Below, piece after piece: positions 45,062 through 55,141 of a DNA stretch of 64,000 nt; the first letter of the stretch is position 1; each line of letters opens with the position of its first letter. Origin of the DNA: Geomicrobium sediminis (GTDB taxonomy: Bacteria; Bacillota; Bacilli; Bacillales; Marinococcaceae); the NCBI RefSeq assembly GCF_016908595.1, contig NZ_JAFBEC010000002.1, positions 1 through 64,000 of the forward strand, written 5' to 3'. Position numbers and translations under genes: made by a program. The notes below the pieces were generated by a model. That model saw nothing but the letters and a program-made list of their open reading frames with translations, searched no databases and was not told where the DNA came from.

Positions 45062-45226
45062 TCACGAACGACGTAATACGAGAAACTCAACGAGAAACCC
45101 AGCTACAATTGCCATTAGAATATTTCCCCACTCTGGCAAAGGCGTGAATAGATCAAGCATTAAATAGCTGCTAATCGCAACAATTCCAAATAAAATTATA
45201 CCTAAAACGTGTCGATTCAATTTCAT
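45062..45226 (-). CDS. Hypothetical 54-residue membrane protein
   Basis: The product has two hydrophobic segments (VLGIILFGIVAISSYLMLDL and ILMAIVAGFLVEFLVL) around a PLPEWGN turn, with basic ends. I do not recognise the family. The ATG at 45226 has only a weak AGAGAG upstream; an ATG nine codons earlier is possible. It lies just upstream of the Gly-Pro-rich gene. Coding evidence is moderate. Confidence 0.5.
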   Translation of the reverse strand: MKLNRHVLGIILFGIVAISSYLMLDLFTPLPEWGNILMAIVAGFLVEFLVLRRS

Positions 45227-45397
45227 CACTACTCTCTGGTTCACTCTCTCCATTGTAGCGCAACTTTCATCAGCTAAAAAGTAACAGTGTTGACGTGAGA
45301 ATTTTTTGTTGGTATTACTTGGTGATTGCTATAGATCAAGCCAAGCCCGAAGTGCCAACCAAGCGCTATAACCGTTATCCCACTTTTGTTCTGCGCT

Positions 45398-45622
45398 TTA
45401 CGACTCTTGTGCCACGCTCCACGACTCTTATTCCGTGCCCCACGACTCTTGTTCCGCGCCCCACGACTCTTGCTACGCGCACACACTCTTTTGTTCCACG
45501 CTCCTCGACTCTTGTTCCGCGCCCCACGACTCTTGCTACGCGCACACACTCTTTTGTTCCACGCTCCTCGACTCTTGTTCCGCGCTCCTCAACTCTTGTT
45601 CCACGCTTCATCACTCTTCACC
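45398..45622. repeat. 21-bp tandem repeat (minisatellite)
   Basis: About ten or eleven imperfect copies of a 21-base unit, consensus ACGACTCTTGTTCCGCGCCCC, occupy this stretch. A three-unit (63-bp) block containing ACGACTCTTGCTACGCGCAC is duplicated almost exactly (copies at 45463 and 45526). The array is much richer in GC than its surroundings. Because 21 is divisible by three, several frames stay open on both strands, giving repetitive ORFs without ribosome sites; I regard them as non-coding. Copy number is probably variable. Confidence 0.85.
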
Positions 45623-45649
45623 CGCCGCACCCCAGACTTAATCCATACA

Positions 45650-45684
45650 AAAAAACCGGTTGAGAGGTTCGCCTCTCAACCAGC
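45650..45684 (-). terminator. Terminator of the arginine operon
   Basis: On the minus strand GGTTGAGAGG pairs with CCTCTCAACC around CGAA, followed by GGTTTTTTT. Confidence 0.92.
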
Positions 45685-45688
45685 TACA

Positions 45689-46639
45689 TTAGCCAATAAC
45701 ACTCTGCAAGATTGCTTTTTGAACGTGCAAGCGATTTTCTGCTTGGTCGAAGACGATGGAATGCTCTCCTTCTAGTACGTCTTCTGTTACTTCTTCGCCG
45801 CGGTGTGCAGGCAAACAATGCATAAATTTCGCTTCAGGTTTTGCCGCTTCCATAAGCGACTCATTTACTTGATACGTTTTGAAGATTTCAATGCGACTTT
45901 GTTGTTCTTCTTCCGCACCCATACTCGTCCATACGTCCGTGTAGATCACATCTGCATTTTGAACTGCTTCATGAGGATCTACGATGTGTTCGATGATGCT
46001 GCCGGTTTCCTTTGCGACAGCTTTTGCTTTCTCCCACATTGCTTCGTCTCCAGTATGGCCAACTGGTGCTGCCATCGTAAAATGAATGCCTAACTTGGCA
46101 CAAATGATCATTAAGGAAATCGCAACATTATTTCCGTCCCCAACATATACAACCTTCAGACCGTGCAAATCGGTGAATTGCTCTTTCAATGTCATCGCAT
46201 CAGCAAGGGCTTGGCAAGGATGATCTTCGTCTGTTAAAGCATTAATGACTGGAACTTCACTCATTTCAGCGAGTTTCTTGACCATTTCGTGATCATTGGC
46301 GCGGATCATGATCGCATCCACATACCTAGACATGACTCTCGCTGTGTCTTGAACCGGTTCTCCTCGACCGATTTGCATATCTTTGCCACTTAAAAATAAT
46401 GAATGGCCACCAAGTTGTGTCATGCCGACTTCAAAAGAGACTCTCGTACGCGTCGATGCATTTTGAAAAATCATTCCGAGTGACTTCCCCTTTAACGTCT
46501 CATGGGGAATTCCTTCTTGTAATTGCTCTTTTAAAACGAGTGCTTGTTGAAGCAATCGTTCGATTTCAATACTTGTAAAATCAAGCCATGTTAACACATC
46601 TTTACCGACCATACCACCTGTTGTCAGTTGCTGTTGCAT
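45689..46639 (-). CDS. argF: Ornithine carbamoyltransferase
   Basis: This 316-residue enzyme makes citrulline from ornithine and carbamoyl phosphate. Motifs are STRTR in QNASTRTRVSFE (~61), DEDHPCQALAD (~145) and MHCLPAHRGEEV (~266, the ornithine-side Cys). The ATG at 46639 follows AAAGGACGTGAG and gives the normal length; an upstream in-frame extension lies inside carB. It is four bases behind carB and ends the seven-gene operon. Confidence 0.96.
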   Translation of the reverse strand: MQQQLTTGGMVGKDVLTWLDFTSIEIERLLQQALVLKEQLQEGIPHETLKGKSLGMIFQNASTRTRVSFEVGMTQLGGHSLFLSGKDMQIGRGEPVQDTARVMSRYVDAIMIRANDHEMVKKLAEMSEVPVINALTDEDHPCQALADAMTLKEQFTDLHGLKVVYVGDGNNVAISLMIICAKLGIHFTMAAPVGHTGDEAMWEKAKAVAKETGSIIEHIVDPHEAVQNADVIYTDVWTSMGAEEEQQSRIEIFKTYQVNESLMEAAKPEAKFMHCLPAHRGEEVTEDVLEGEHSIVFDQAENRLHVQKAILQSVIG

Positions 46640-46643
46640 CGTC

Positions 46644-49600
46644 TCACGTCCTTTGTAAGTCTTTCTTTTGCCATTCATCAAGCGATAAAGAATGTCGTTC
46701 TTTAAAGTCAATTCCTTGAACGAGTGCATGTAATGTTTCGCTATGCGTCGTTAATTGAATTCGATTGCGCTTTGCTTTTTCGCGCTGATCTTTATAATGT
46801 TTTGATCCGAGGTCTGGAATACTCACGTATAAACGTGCATCTTCTGTCGTTATCCACTCATTGAATTGTTCACTAGAGCCTTGAACGATTGTGAACCCAC
46901 TTTGCTCTAGCTTTTCTAGATCGGTACGAATAAGTGATTGTTGCGCGTCTCCAGCATCCACAAAGATCGAGCCGCTTTTTTCTGTGTAGATCTTCGGTGT
47001 TTGATCATCTTTCCATGCAAAGGCTTGTTGGAATGCCTCTTCGACGGTTGACCCGAAGCTGAGCGTTTCACCTGTTGATTTCATTTCAGCACTTAAGAGC
47101 ATATCAACATCTGGTAATTTTTCGGTTGAGAAAACCGGAGCTTTTACTGAGTAAAATGAAGGCTCTTCTAGAAGACCAACAGACGGTACACACGCTTCAA
47201 ATGGTTTACCGAGCAACAATTGAACAGCACAATCAACGAGATCTATATTAGTAATCTTTGCAAAAATCGGGACTGTACGAGAAGCTCTCGGATTGATTTC
47301 AATTACGTACAACGTGTTATTTTCATAAACAAATTGAATGTTGAATAAGCCGACAAATGTTACATGCTTTGCGATCTTCGTCGTATATGAAACAATGGTT
47401 TCTTTCAATGAATCAGGGATGGAGTACGGTGGTGTCACGGCCATCGAGTCACCGGAGTGTACACCTGCTTTTTCAACGTGTTCAAAGATTCCTGGTATAA
47501 AACACTGCTCACCGTCTGTAACAACGTCTACTTCAAGCTCTTTCCCTGCAACATAACGATCAATTAAAATCGGGTATGCGACTTCATTAAGTGAGTCGTT
47601 CAAATACGCTTTTAATTCAGCCTCGCTCGTAAAAATCGCCATGCCTTCTCCACCAATTACGTACGATGGTCGCAACAACACTGGATATCCGATCTCACTT
47701 GCTTTCATCTCAGTATCCGCTGCGTTCATCCCGGTTGTACCAGGAATGTGAGGAATGTCTAACGTTTGCATTAACTCATAGAATCTTCCTCTGTCTTCCA
47801 ACTGATCGATTACATCAAATGTTGCCCCGTATAAAGGAATTCCAGCTTTTTCGAGCGCTTCGGTTAACTTAACGCCTGTTTGTCCTCCAAGCTGCAATAG
47901 CACACCTTGAACATTTTCACGTTTTGCTACGTGAATGACGTCCTCTGCAGTGAGTGGTTCAAAATAGAGTTTGTCAGCAGTTTCATAGTCTGTGCTCACC
48001 GTTTCTGGGTTATTGTTAATCATAATCGTTTCATAACCCATGCGCTTTAATGAATGGGCGGCACTCACAGAACAGTAATCAAATTCAATCCCTTGCCCGA
48101 TTCGAATTGGACCTGAACCGACAATTAGCACAGACGGTTTCTCTGTTAAGTGATGATCACCTTTTGTACCCCAAGTAGAGTAATAATACGGCGTCTCTGC
48201 CATGAACTCTCCCGCACACGTATCCACTTGTTGATAGCTCGGATACAGATCATAACGCTCTCGTAACTGCGTAATATTCTGCTCGGTTGTATTCAACGCT
48301 TTCGCCAGCGCCACATCTGTAAAACCGCTTTTCTTTAATTCATATAATGTATCACGGTCAACGCCTTCAAACTCCAGGCTCTCCGCTGACTGCTCTAACT
48401 CAATTAAACGCTTGAAGTGTTGCAAATAGAAATGATCAATGCCTGTTTGTTCGTGCAATGTATCAATGGTCACGTTTCTTCGGAGTAGTTCAAGTAATGT
48501 AAAGAAACGCTGATCATCCGCTATTTCAATTCGTTGGATTAGTTCATCGGTTGCAATTGCTTCAATGCTTGCTACTTTTAAGCCATCGACTGGTATTTCT
48601 AATGAACGGACAGCCTTTTGAAGACCAGCTTGTAAGTTTCGTTCAATCGCCATGACTTCGCCAGTTGCCTTCATTTGCGTTCCAAGTTCTCGATTTCCAT
48701 CTTTGAATTTATCAAACGGCCAACGAGGGAACTTCACGATCACGTAATCAAGTGCAGGTTCAAAGCTAGCATACGTATGTGCAGTAACTGGGTTTTTCAA
48801 CTCATGAAGGTGATAACCGACACCAAGCTTCGCTGCAATTCTTGCAATTGGGTAACCTGTTGCTTTTGAAGCAAGCGCTGAAGAACGACTGACACGGGGA
48901 TTTACTTCAATGAGATAATATTGATTACTTGACGGATCAAGCGCAAACTGAATGTTACATCCGCCAACGATACCGAGTGCTCGAATGACTTTGATTGAAG
49001 CAGAACGAAGCATTTGATAGTCATGGTCACTTAACGTTTGCGATGGTGCAACGACGATGCTATCTCCTGTATGAACACCTACAGGGTCGATGTTTTCCAT
49101 GTTACAAATCGTAATGCACGTATCGTTATCATCACGCATCACTTCGTACTCAATTTCTTTAAACCCTGCAATGCTCTGTTCAATTAAACATTGAGTAATC
49201 GGACTCGCCGCTAGTCCTCCAGCAACAATCTCCTTTAGTTGCTCTTTTGAGTATGCATGACCGCCTCCTGCGCCTCCTAACGTATAGGCAGGGCGAACGA
49301 TAATCGGAAACCCGACAACATTTGCAAATTGTACGGCTTCATCTACAGTCGATACAATTTCACTTTCAGGAACGGGTTCGTTAATGTCATGCATTAACGC
49401 TCGAAACAATTCGCGGTCTTCTCCTTGTTGAATTGATTGCATGGATGTTCCTAACAACTGAACGTTGTATTGTTCAAAAATGCCTTCATTGTAAGCTGCA
49501 AGAGCCAAGTTGAGGCCCGTTTGACCGCCAACACTTGCGAGCAGTCCATCAGGTCGCTCTTTTTCTATAATTTTGGTTAATACTTCTACAGTTAATGGCT

Positions 49601-49799
49601 CGAAATAGACACGATCTGCACATTGTTCGTCAGTCATGACAGTGGCAGGGTTGTTGTTTAAAAGAACAACTTCACACCCTTCTTCTTTCAAAGCCAAACA
49701 TGCCTGAGTACCTGCGTAGTCGAACTCTGCTGCTTGCCCGATTACAATGGGGCCTGATCCTAATACGAGGATTTTTCTAAGATGTTGTTGTTTAGGCAT
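46644..49799 (-). CDS. carB: Carbamoyl-phosphate synthase, large subunit (arginine-specific)
   Basis: This 1051-residue protein has two homologous ATP-grasp halves: [20 protein letters not shown] at the start and [20 protein letters not shown] near 565. [20 protein letters not shown] (~297) and [18 protein letters not shown] (~835) end the catalytic parts, and an MGS-like allosteric C-terminus follows. It makes carbamoyl phosphate from bicarbonate, ATP and ammonia channelled from CarA. Its start overlaps carA by eight bases. Placement inside the arg operon marks it as the arginine-dedicated enzyme. Confidence 0.96.
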   Translation of the reverse strand: [1051 protein letters not shown]

Positions 49800-50874
49800 G
49801 GATGGTCACTTCTTTCTTTTTCTCAATGGATGCAAAAAACTGATGGAAAAGTGGGTGGCTGTCTTTCGGTCCAGGGCTTGCTTCTGGATGATATTGAACG
49901 GTAAAAAGCGGAAGCTCTTCATGCTTTAACCCTTCAATTGACCCATCGTTAATGTTGACGTGTGTCACTTGCATTTCACTGTGACCAATCGTCTCATCAT
50001 CAACGACAAAACCGTGATTTTGAGCCGTCATATCAACTTTTTGTGTAGCAATTTCTAATACGGGTTGATTCGCTCCTCGATGACCGAACTTTAACTTCTT
50101 CGTATCCGCTCCGAATGCTAGCGCTAAAAGTTGATGACCGAGACAAATAGCAAACGTTGGATAAGCACTCGCTACTTTTCGATAAATGTGCAATTCATGC
50201 TCCAGTTGTTTCGGGTTACCTGGACCATTTGAGAACAATACACCATCGACATCCAAATGTTGAATCGTTTCATACGGTGTATCAAATGGAACGACGCTTA
50301 CTTTGGCACCTAATTGAGTAAGCTCTTGAATCATCGCTCTTTTATGACCGAAATCGTACAATGCGATATGCGTTTCTCCCGCTCCATACGTTTCGATTTG
50401 TTTTGTTGATACTTCCTTTACGAACGGGTATTCATCGACAGGTTGGTAATTCGACCAATCAATACCATCCAAATCTGTTGTAATAACAGCACCCATCGCT
50501 CCTTGCTCTCTTAAACATTTCACGAGCGCTCTCGTATCAACATCGACAATGATTGGAACATTCATGTTATTCGCTTCATTCATGACACTTTTCTTTGATA
50601 AATAGTGGTATCCTTCTTCCGAACATTCGCCAATGACTAGCGCATTCGCTTGCCACTCTTCGCTTTGAGATGTGTAATCTTGAATGCCGTAATTCCCGAT
50701 GAGCGGGTACGTGAAAATGACAATTTGACCCCGGTAAGATGGATCGGTCGCCACTTCTTGATAGCCAGTCATCCCCGTGAAGAACACTGCTTCACCGTAT
50801 GTACCTGACTCATTACCACCGATGATCTTACCTGTGAACACTTCACCATTCTCTAAAACAATATACCCTTTCAT
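49792..50874 (-). CDS. carA: Carbamoyl-phosphate synthase, small subunit
   Basis: This 360-residue glutamine amidotransferase has the N-terminal CPSase small domain (GYIVLENGEVFTGKIIG; GMTGYQEVATDPSYRGQIV). The class I GATase domain has the nucleophile in FAICLGHQLLALAFG (~243) and His-Glu in QYHPEASPGPKDS (~329). It supplies ammonia to CarB. ATG 50874 follows AAAGGAG at proper spacing; the ATG nine bases upstream abuts the ribosome site. Confidence 0.95.
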   Translation of the reverse strand: MKGYIVLENGEVFTGKIIGGNESGTYGEAVFFTGMTGYQEVATDPSYRGQIVIFTYPLIGNYGIQDYTSQSEEWQANALVIGECSEEGYHYLSKKSVMNEANNMNVPIIVDVDTRALVKCLREQGAMGAVITTDLDGIDWSNYQPVDEYPFVKEVSTKQIETYGAGETHIALYDFGHKRAMIQELTQLGAKVSVVPFDTPYETIQHLDVDGVLFSNGPGNPKQLEHELHIYRKVASAYPTFAICLGHQLLALAFGADTKKLKFGHRGANQPVLEIATQKVDMTAQNHGFVVDDETIGHSEMQVTHVNINDGSIEGLKHEELPLFTVQYHPEASPGPKDSHPLFHQFFASIEKKKEVTIHA

Positions 50875-50888
50875 CGTCTTCATCTCCT

Positions 50889-52034
50889 TTATGCTGACAA
50901 CTCTTGAATCGTCTGTATAACCGTTTGTATTCCTTCTTCAAGCATTGTTGAATCGATGGTGAGAGGTGGCAACAACCTTACTACGTACTCACCCGCTTGC
51001 AATGCAAGAATGTTTTTCTTTTGTAGTTCTAAAACGACATCACTGGACTTTATGTCAAGTTCAATCCCAATCATAAGTCCTTTACCGCGGATCTCTTTCA
51101 CTGCATCGTTCTGTCCAAGCCTTTTTTTTAGGAGCGATAACGTGAGATCACCTTTTTCTTTTACGGATTCAAATAGATGATCATTCATCTCATTTAAAGT
51201 CGCATTCACCGCTGCCATTGCCAATGGGTTCCCACCGAATGTACTGCCATGGCTTCCGTAACTAAATGAATCTGCAAGTTCTTTCTTACCGATCATTGCA
51301 CCGACGGGAAATCCGTTCGCAACACCTTTTGCAGTCGTCACAATATCAGGCGACAATGGAATTTGTTGATACGCAAATGCAGCACCTACACGCCCGTTTC
51401 CTGTTTGTATTTCATCGATGATCAGAAGAGCCCCTACATCTTTTGCCATCCGCTCGATCGCTTGTAAGTATTCAGTGATCCCTTCATGAACACCACCTTC
51501 ACCTTGCACAATTTCAATCATAATTGCCGCTGTATCTTCAGTAATCTTCGCTTTCATGGCTTCTACATCGTTGAAAGGTACGTAAGAAAAACCAGGCAAA
51601 TTCGGTCCAAAACCAAGCCGAACTTTCTCCTGGCCTGTCGCTGCCATGCCACCATACGTTCGACCATGAAACGATTGTTCACACGTTATAATTTCGTGTT
51701 TTCCTGTTGCTTTTCGAGCAAGTTTGATCGCTGCTTCATTTGCTTCAGCACCACTATTTGCGAAAAACACATAATCTAAGCCTGATAAGGAAGCTAGTTT
51801 GTCTGCTGCTTGTTGTTGGAGCTCATAATGAAAAAGATTCGATCCATGCATCCCTTTTTGTAACTGTTCTTGTATCGCATCGGTAACACCTTGATGGTTG
51901 TGGCCAAGATTTACGGTTCCAATTCCACTCATTAAATCGAGGTACGGTTGACCATTTGCGATAATCGTACTGTCAAAAGCTTTCTCAAAGGTTAAATCCC
52001 ATCGTTTATACGTATTAAAAAGGTGATTTTGCAT
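50889..52034 (-). CDS. argD: Acetylornithine aminotransferase
   Basis: This 381-residue class III PLP aminotransferase converts N-acetylglutamate semialdehyde to N-acetylornithine. Features are FANSGAEANEAAIKLARK (~95), LLIIDEIQTGNGRVG (~195) and the PLP lysine in VTTAKGVANGFPVGA (~230). AATAGGAG precedes the ATG. Gap to argB is 16 bp and to carA 14 bp, in the arg operon. Confidence 0.95.
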   Translation of the reverse strand: MQNHLFNTYKRWDLTFEKAFDSTIIANGQPYLDLMSGIGTVNLGHNHQGVTDAIQEQLQKGMHGSNLFHYELQQQAADKLASLSGLDYVFFANSGAEANEAAIKLARKATGKHEIITCEQSFHGRTYGGMAATGQEKVRLGFGPNLPGFSYVPFNDVEAMKAKITEDTAAIMIEIVQGEGGVHEGITEYLQAIERMAKDVGALLIIDEIQTGNGRVGAAFAYQQIPLSPDIVTTAKGVANGFPVGAMIGKKELADSFSYGSHGSTFGGNPLAMAAVNATLNEMNDHLFESVKEKGDLTLSLLKKRLGQNDAVKEIRGKGLMIGIELDIKSSDVVLELQKKNILALQAGEYVVRLLPPLTIDSTMLEEGIQTVIQTIQELSA

Positions 52035-52050
52035 ACCAATACTCTCCTAT

Positions 52051-52815
52051 TTAAGAACCGTGAAGTTGAACTTGTTTCGTAATCGACGTTCCTAATCCTC
52101 GACTATATGCTCCGACGATTCGTACTGTCTGAATGCGCCCTGATAACGAATGCAGTGCTGCTTTTACTTTTGGAATCATCCCACCGTAAATCGTGCCGTC
52201 TTCCATGAGCGTATTAACCTCATCATCGGTAAGATGGTCAATTAATTGATCGTCTTTCATAATTCCGGGTACGTCCGTAACGAAGACGATTTCTTCAGCC
52301 TTCAATGCAGAAGCATAATGAGAAGCCGCCGTATCTGCATTCATGTTCAGCCGCATTCCATCTGGACCTGCGACGATTGGTGAAATGACCGGAACATATC
52401 CAGCTTCTGCTAACAGTTCAATCAGCGTAGGGTCCACATGTTCAGCAACTCCTACGAGACCGAATTTTTTTTCGTCTAGTAGCTTCGCTTGAATGAGGGG
52501 GCCGTCGTATCCAGAGAGCCCTACACTTTTCATGCCAGCTTTTTGAACACCACGACAAATCGCTGGGTTCACTTTACCGTTAAACACTAAGTCAGCAACT
52601 GCCATCACTTCAGGCGTTGTTTTGCGAAGTCCATCAACAAACGTTGACGTGACGTCCATCGTTTCTAGCATGTCATTCACATCGCTTCCACCGCCGTGTA
52701 CGATGACGAGCTTCTTGCCTCGGTCTTGCAACTCTTTAATTGCTAGAAAAAATGGAGCTGACAATTTATTTACGACAGAGCCACCACATTTGATGACAAC
52801 ATAATCACTACTCAT
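52051..52815 (-). CDS. argB: Acetylglutamate kinase
   Basis: This 254-residue amino-acid kinase phosphorylates N-acetylglutamate. VIKCGGSVVNK (~7) and IVHGGGSDVNDMLE (~38) form the nucleotide/substrate Gly loops, NMNADTAASHYASAL (~152) and IVFVTDVPGIMKD (~170) complete the site. Its ATG overlaps the argJ stop (ATGA), implying coupled translation. Confidence 0.95.
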   Translation of the reverse strand: MSSDYVVIKCGGSVVNKLSAPFFLAIKELQDRGKKLVIVHGGGSDVNDMLETMDVTSTFVDGLRKTTPEVMAVADLVFNGKVNPAICRGVQKAGMKSVGLSGYDGPLIQAKLLDEKKFGLVGVAEHVDPTLIELLAEAGYVPVISPIVAGPDGMRLNMNADTAASHYASALKAEEIVFVTDVPGIMKDDQLIDHLTDDEVNTLMEDGTIYGGMIPKVKAALHSLSGRIQTVRIVGAYSRGLGTSITKQVQLHGS

Positions 52816-54047
52816 GTTCGATACCCCGCATTAATGCGAACGTAGTCGTACGTTAAATCGCATCCCCAAGCCTTACCGACACCTTCACCTACATGTAAAT
52901 GAACATGAATCGTAATTTCTTCACCTTTTAAGTAGGCGAGCACTTCTTCTTCACTAAACATGACAGGTTCACTGTTTAACAATGTGTCGTATGATCCAAT
53001 GGCAATATCAATCGTGTCTGGATCAATCGTTACGCCAGCATAGCCGATGGCACATATAATTCGTCCCCAATTGGCATCTGTTCCATAAATTGCTGTTTTC
53101 ACGAGATCGCTACCGACGATTTGCTTTGCAATTTTACCCGCATCCGCATCTGTTGGAGCACCACTAACTTGAACTTCAATTAGCTTCGTTGCTCCCTCTC
53201 CATCTCGGGCAATTTGTTTGGATAATGATTCACTAACCGCCTGCATTGCACTAACAAATTGCAGCCACTCTGGGTGTGTTTCACTTAACTCCGCATGATC
53301 AACTTCTGCACTTGCAAGCGCAAGCACCATATCATTCGTTGAAGTATCGCCATCAACAGTGATGCGATTATACGTCTGATCTGTCACGTTCGACAATACA
53401 CGTTGTAACGCCTCATGGCTGATGTTCGCGTCAGTAGTCATAAACCCGAGCATCGTCGCCATATTCGGGTGGATCATTCCTGAGCCTTTAGCGACACCCG
53501 CTACTGTAACGACTTCCCCGTCAATCATCGTTTGTACGCACGCCGACTTCGTGAACGTGTCGGTCGTAAGAATTGCTTGTGCAAATTGCTCTGCACCTTG
53601 ATTTGTTGCGACAGGTTCAAGTTTTTCGATGCCTGGAATGATTTTTTCCATCTTCATTCGCTCACCGATTAAGCCCGTTGAAGCGACTGCGATATCTTCT
53701 GGTTGAATCACGAATGTTTTTGCGACTTTTTCCTGCACTTCATACGCATCAGTTAACCCTTGTTTTCCTGTGCATGCATTTGCATGACCACTATTTACAA
53801 CGACAGCTTGGATCTTCCCATTGGTTTGAATCGCTTCTTTTGTAACAGCGATCGGCGCTGCTTGAATTTGATTCAATGTATAGACTGCTGCTGCTGCAAC
53901 AGGTTGGTCACAATAAATGACACCCAGGTCGTTACGCTTTCTTTTCACTTTCGTATGAATGCCGTCACTTTTAAATCCTTTTGGCGTCGTAATCGTTCCG
54001 TTCACTGCTTCAATGGCTTGCATTGCTACTGTTTGTGCGTTTGCCAC
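52812..54047 (-). CDS. argJ: Bifunctional glutamate N-acetyltransferase / ornithine acetyltransferase
   Basis: This 411-residue protein transfers acetyl from acetylornithine to glutamate, recycling it in arginine synthesis. The self-cleavage site is in HPNMATMLGFMTTDA (~190, nucleophile Thr in ATM), which divides alpha and beta chains. STGLIGERMKMEKI (~108) and GDTSTNDMV (~232) are conserved. The GTG at 54047 follows AAGGAG by eight bases; the GTG nine bases upstream overlaps the site. Confidence 0.94.
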   Translation of the reverse strand: MANAQTVAMQAIEAVNGTITTPKGFKSDGIHTKVKRKRNDLGVIYCDQPVAAAAVYTLNQIQAAPIAVTKEAIQTNGKIQAVVVNSGHANACTGKQGLTDAYEVQEKVAKTFVIQPEDIAVASTGLIGERMKMEKIIPGIEKLEPVATNQGAEQFAQAILTTDTFTKSACVQTMIDGEVVTVAGVAKGSGMIHPNMATMLGFMTTDANISHEALQRVLSNVTDQTYNRITVDGDTSTNDMVLALASAEVDHAELSETHPEWLQFVSAMQAVSESLSKQIARDGEGATKLIEVQVSGAPTDADAGKIAKQIVGSDLVKTAIYGTDANWGRIICAIGYAGVTIDPDTIDIAIGSYDTLLNSEPVMFSEEEVLAYLKGEEITIHVHLHVGEGVGKAWGCDLTYDYVRINAGYRT

Positions 54048-54065
54048 GTCCTTCACTCCTTATCC

Positions 54066-55100
54066 TTAAGGATATACAGGCATTGCCCACAACCCTTCAG
54101 TTTCTTCGAAACCTTGCATTAAGTTCATGTTTTGGATCGCTTGCCCTGCTGCACCTTTCACGAGGTTGTCAATCACTGATATGACGGTAATCCTCCCCGT
54201 TCTTTCGTCTAGATGATATGAAATGTTCGTGAAATTACTACCGTATACTTCTTTTGTAGCTGGATATCTTGATGAATTTATGCGAACAAATGGTGTTTTT
54301 TCATAGGCATCTCGATAGATCTGTTCAACTTTTGTTTTCGTTAATGAGTCGCTAACTTTTGCATACATCGTCGCCATAATCCCTCTAGACATCGGGACTA
54401 GATGTGGAGTAAACGTAATCGGCTCCTTCGTGCCAATCCATTGCTCAAGTTGTTGTTCAATTTCAGGTGTATGTTTATGTTGATTTACTTTATAAACTTT
54501 CAATGAGTCATTCATTTCGGCAAAGTGTGTCATTTCACTCGGGTTTTTACCCGCTCCAGTCGTTCCCGATTTCGCATCAATAATTAATGTTGAGGTATCA
54601 ATCACATTGTCGTTCGCTAACGGCGCGAGTCCTAAAAGCACCGCGGTTGGATAACAACCTGGATTTGCGATTAATTTCGCCTTCTCGATCTCTTCGCGAT
54701 TCCATTCACTAAGACCGTATACTGCTTTTTCTACGAGGGAAGATTTCGCCGCTGGTCGACCGTACCAGTCTTCATAGATTGAACCGTCGAGCAAACGAAA
54801 ATCTCCTGACAAATCAATCACTTTCGCTTGACCATCTATTAAGTATTCCATCAGTTCTGCCGCAACCCCTGGAGGTGCCGATACAAAAATCACATCGTAT
54901 TCATCAGCTAATTGATGTGCATCTACACTTTTCAAAACCCCTTGATAAATGTCTTGGACATGGGGGTAAATATCATCATAATTCGTGCCTGCTTGTGATG
55001 AGGAAAACACGGAAAGTTCAGATACGTGCCGGTGCTGTCTGAGTAAACGTATCAACTCTATGCCTCCATAACCTGTAGCTCCGACGATCGCAACCTTCAT
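54066..55100 (-). CDS. argC: N-acetyl-gamma-glutamyl-phosphate reductase
   Basis: This 344-residue NADPH enzyme has the Rossmann loop GATGYGGIELIRLL (~7), active-site Cys in ANPGCYPTAVLLGL (~145) and the conserved SGTTGAGKNPSE (~178) and HTPEIEQQL (~208) motifs. It reduces acetylglutamyl phosphate to the semialdehyde. AGGAG precedes the ATG. It is the first gene of the operon, behind a promoter whose -35 lies in an ARG-box-like site. Confidence 0.96.
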   Translation of the reverse strand: MKVAIVGATGYGGIELIRLLRQHRHVSELSVFSSSQAGTNYDDIYPHVQDIYQGVLKSVDAHQLADEYDVIFVSAPPGVAAELMEYLIDGQAKVIDLSGDFRLLDGSIYEDWYGRPAAKSSLVEKAVYGLSEWNREEIEKAKLIANPGCYPTAVLLGLAPLANDNVIDTSTLIIDAKSGTTGAGKNPSEMTHFAEMNDSLKVYKVNQHKHTPEIEQQLEQWIGTKEPITFTPHLVPMSRGIMATMYAKVSDSLTKTKVEQIYRDAYEKTPFVRINSSRYPATKEVYGSNFTNISYHLDERTGRITVISVIDNLVKGAAGQAIQNMNLMQGFEETEGLWAMPVYP

Positions 55101-55141
55101 AATTCCTCACTCCTATTTATATTTATGCATCTATTGATTTG

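Noticed and set aside
45398-45622. Possible CRISPR array
   Set aside because: Units are contiguous with no unique spacers, and no cas genes are nearby.
45274-45775. Several overlapping repetitive ORFs over the 21-bp repeat on both strands
   Set aside because: A unit length divisible by three keeps frames open by chance. None has a ribosome site, and low-complexity products appear in four frames at once.
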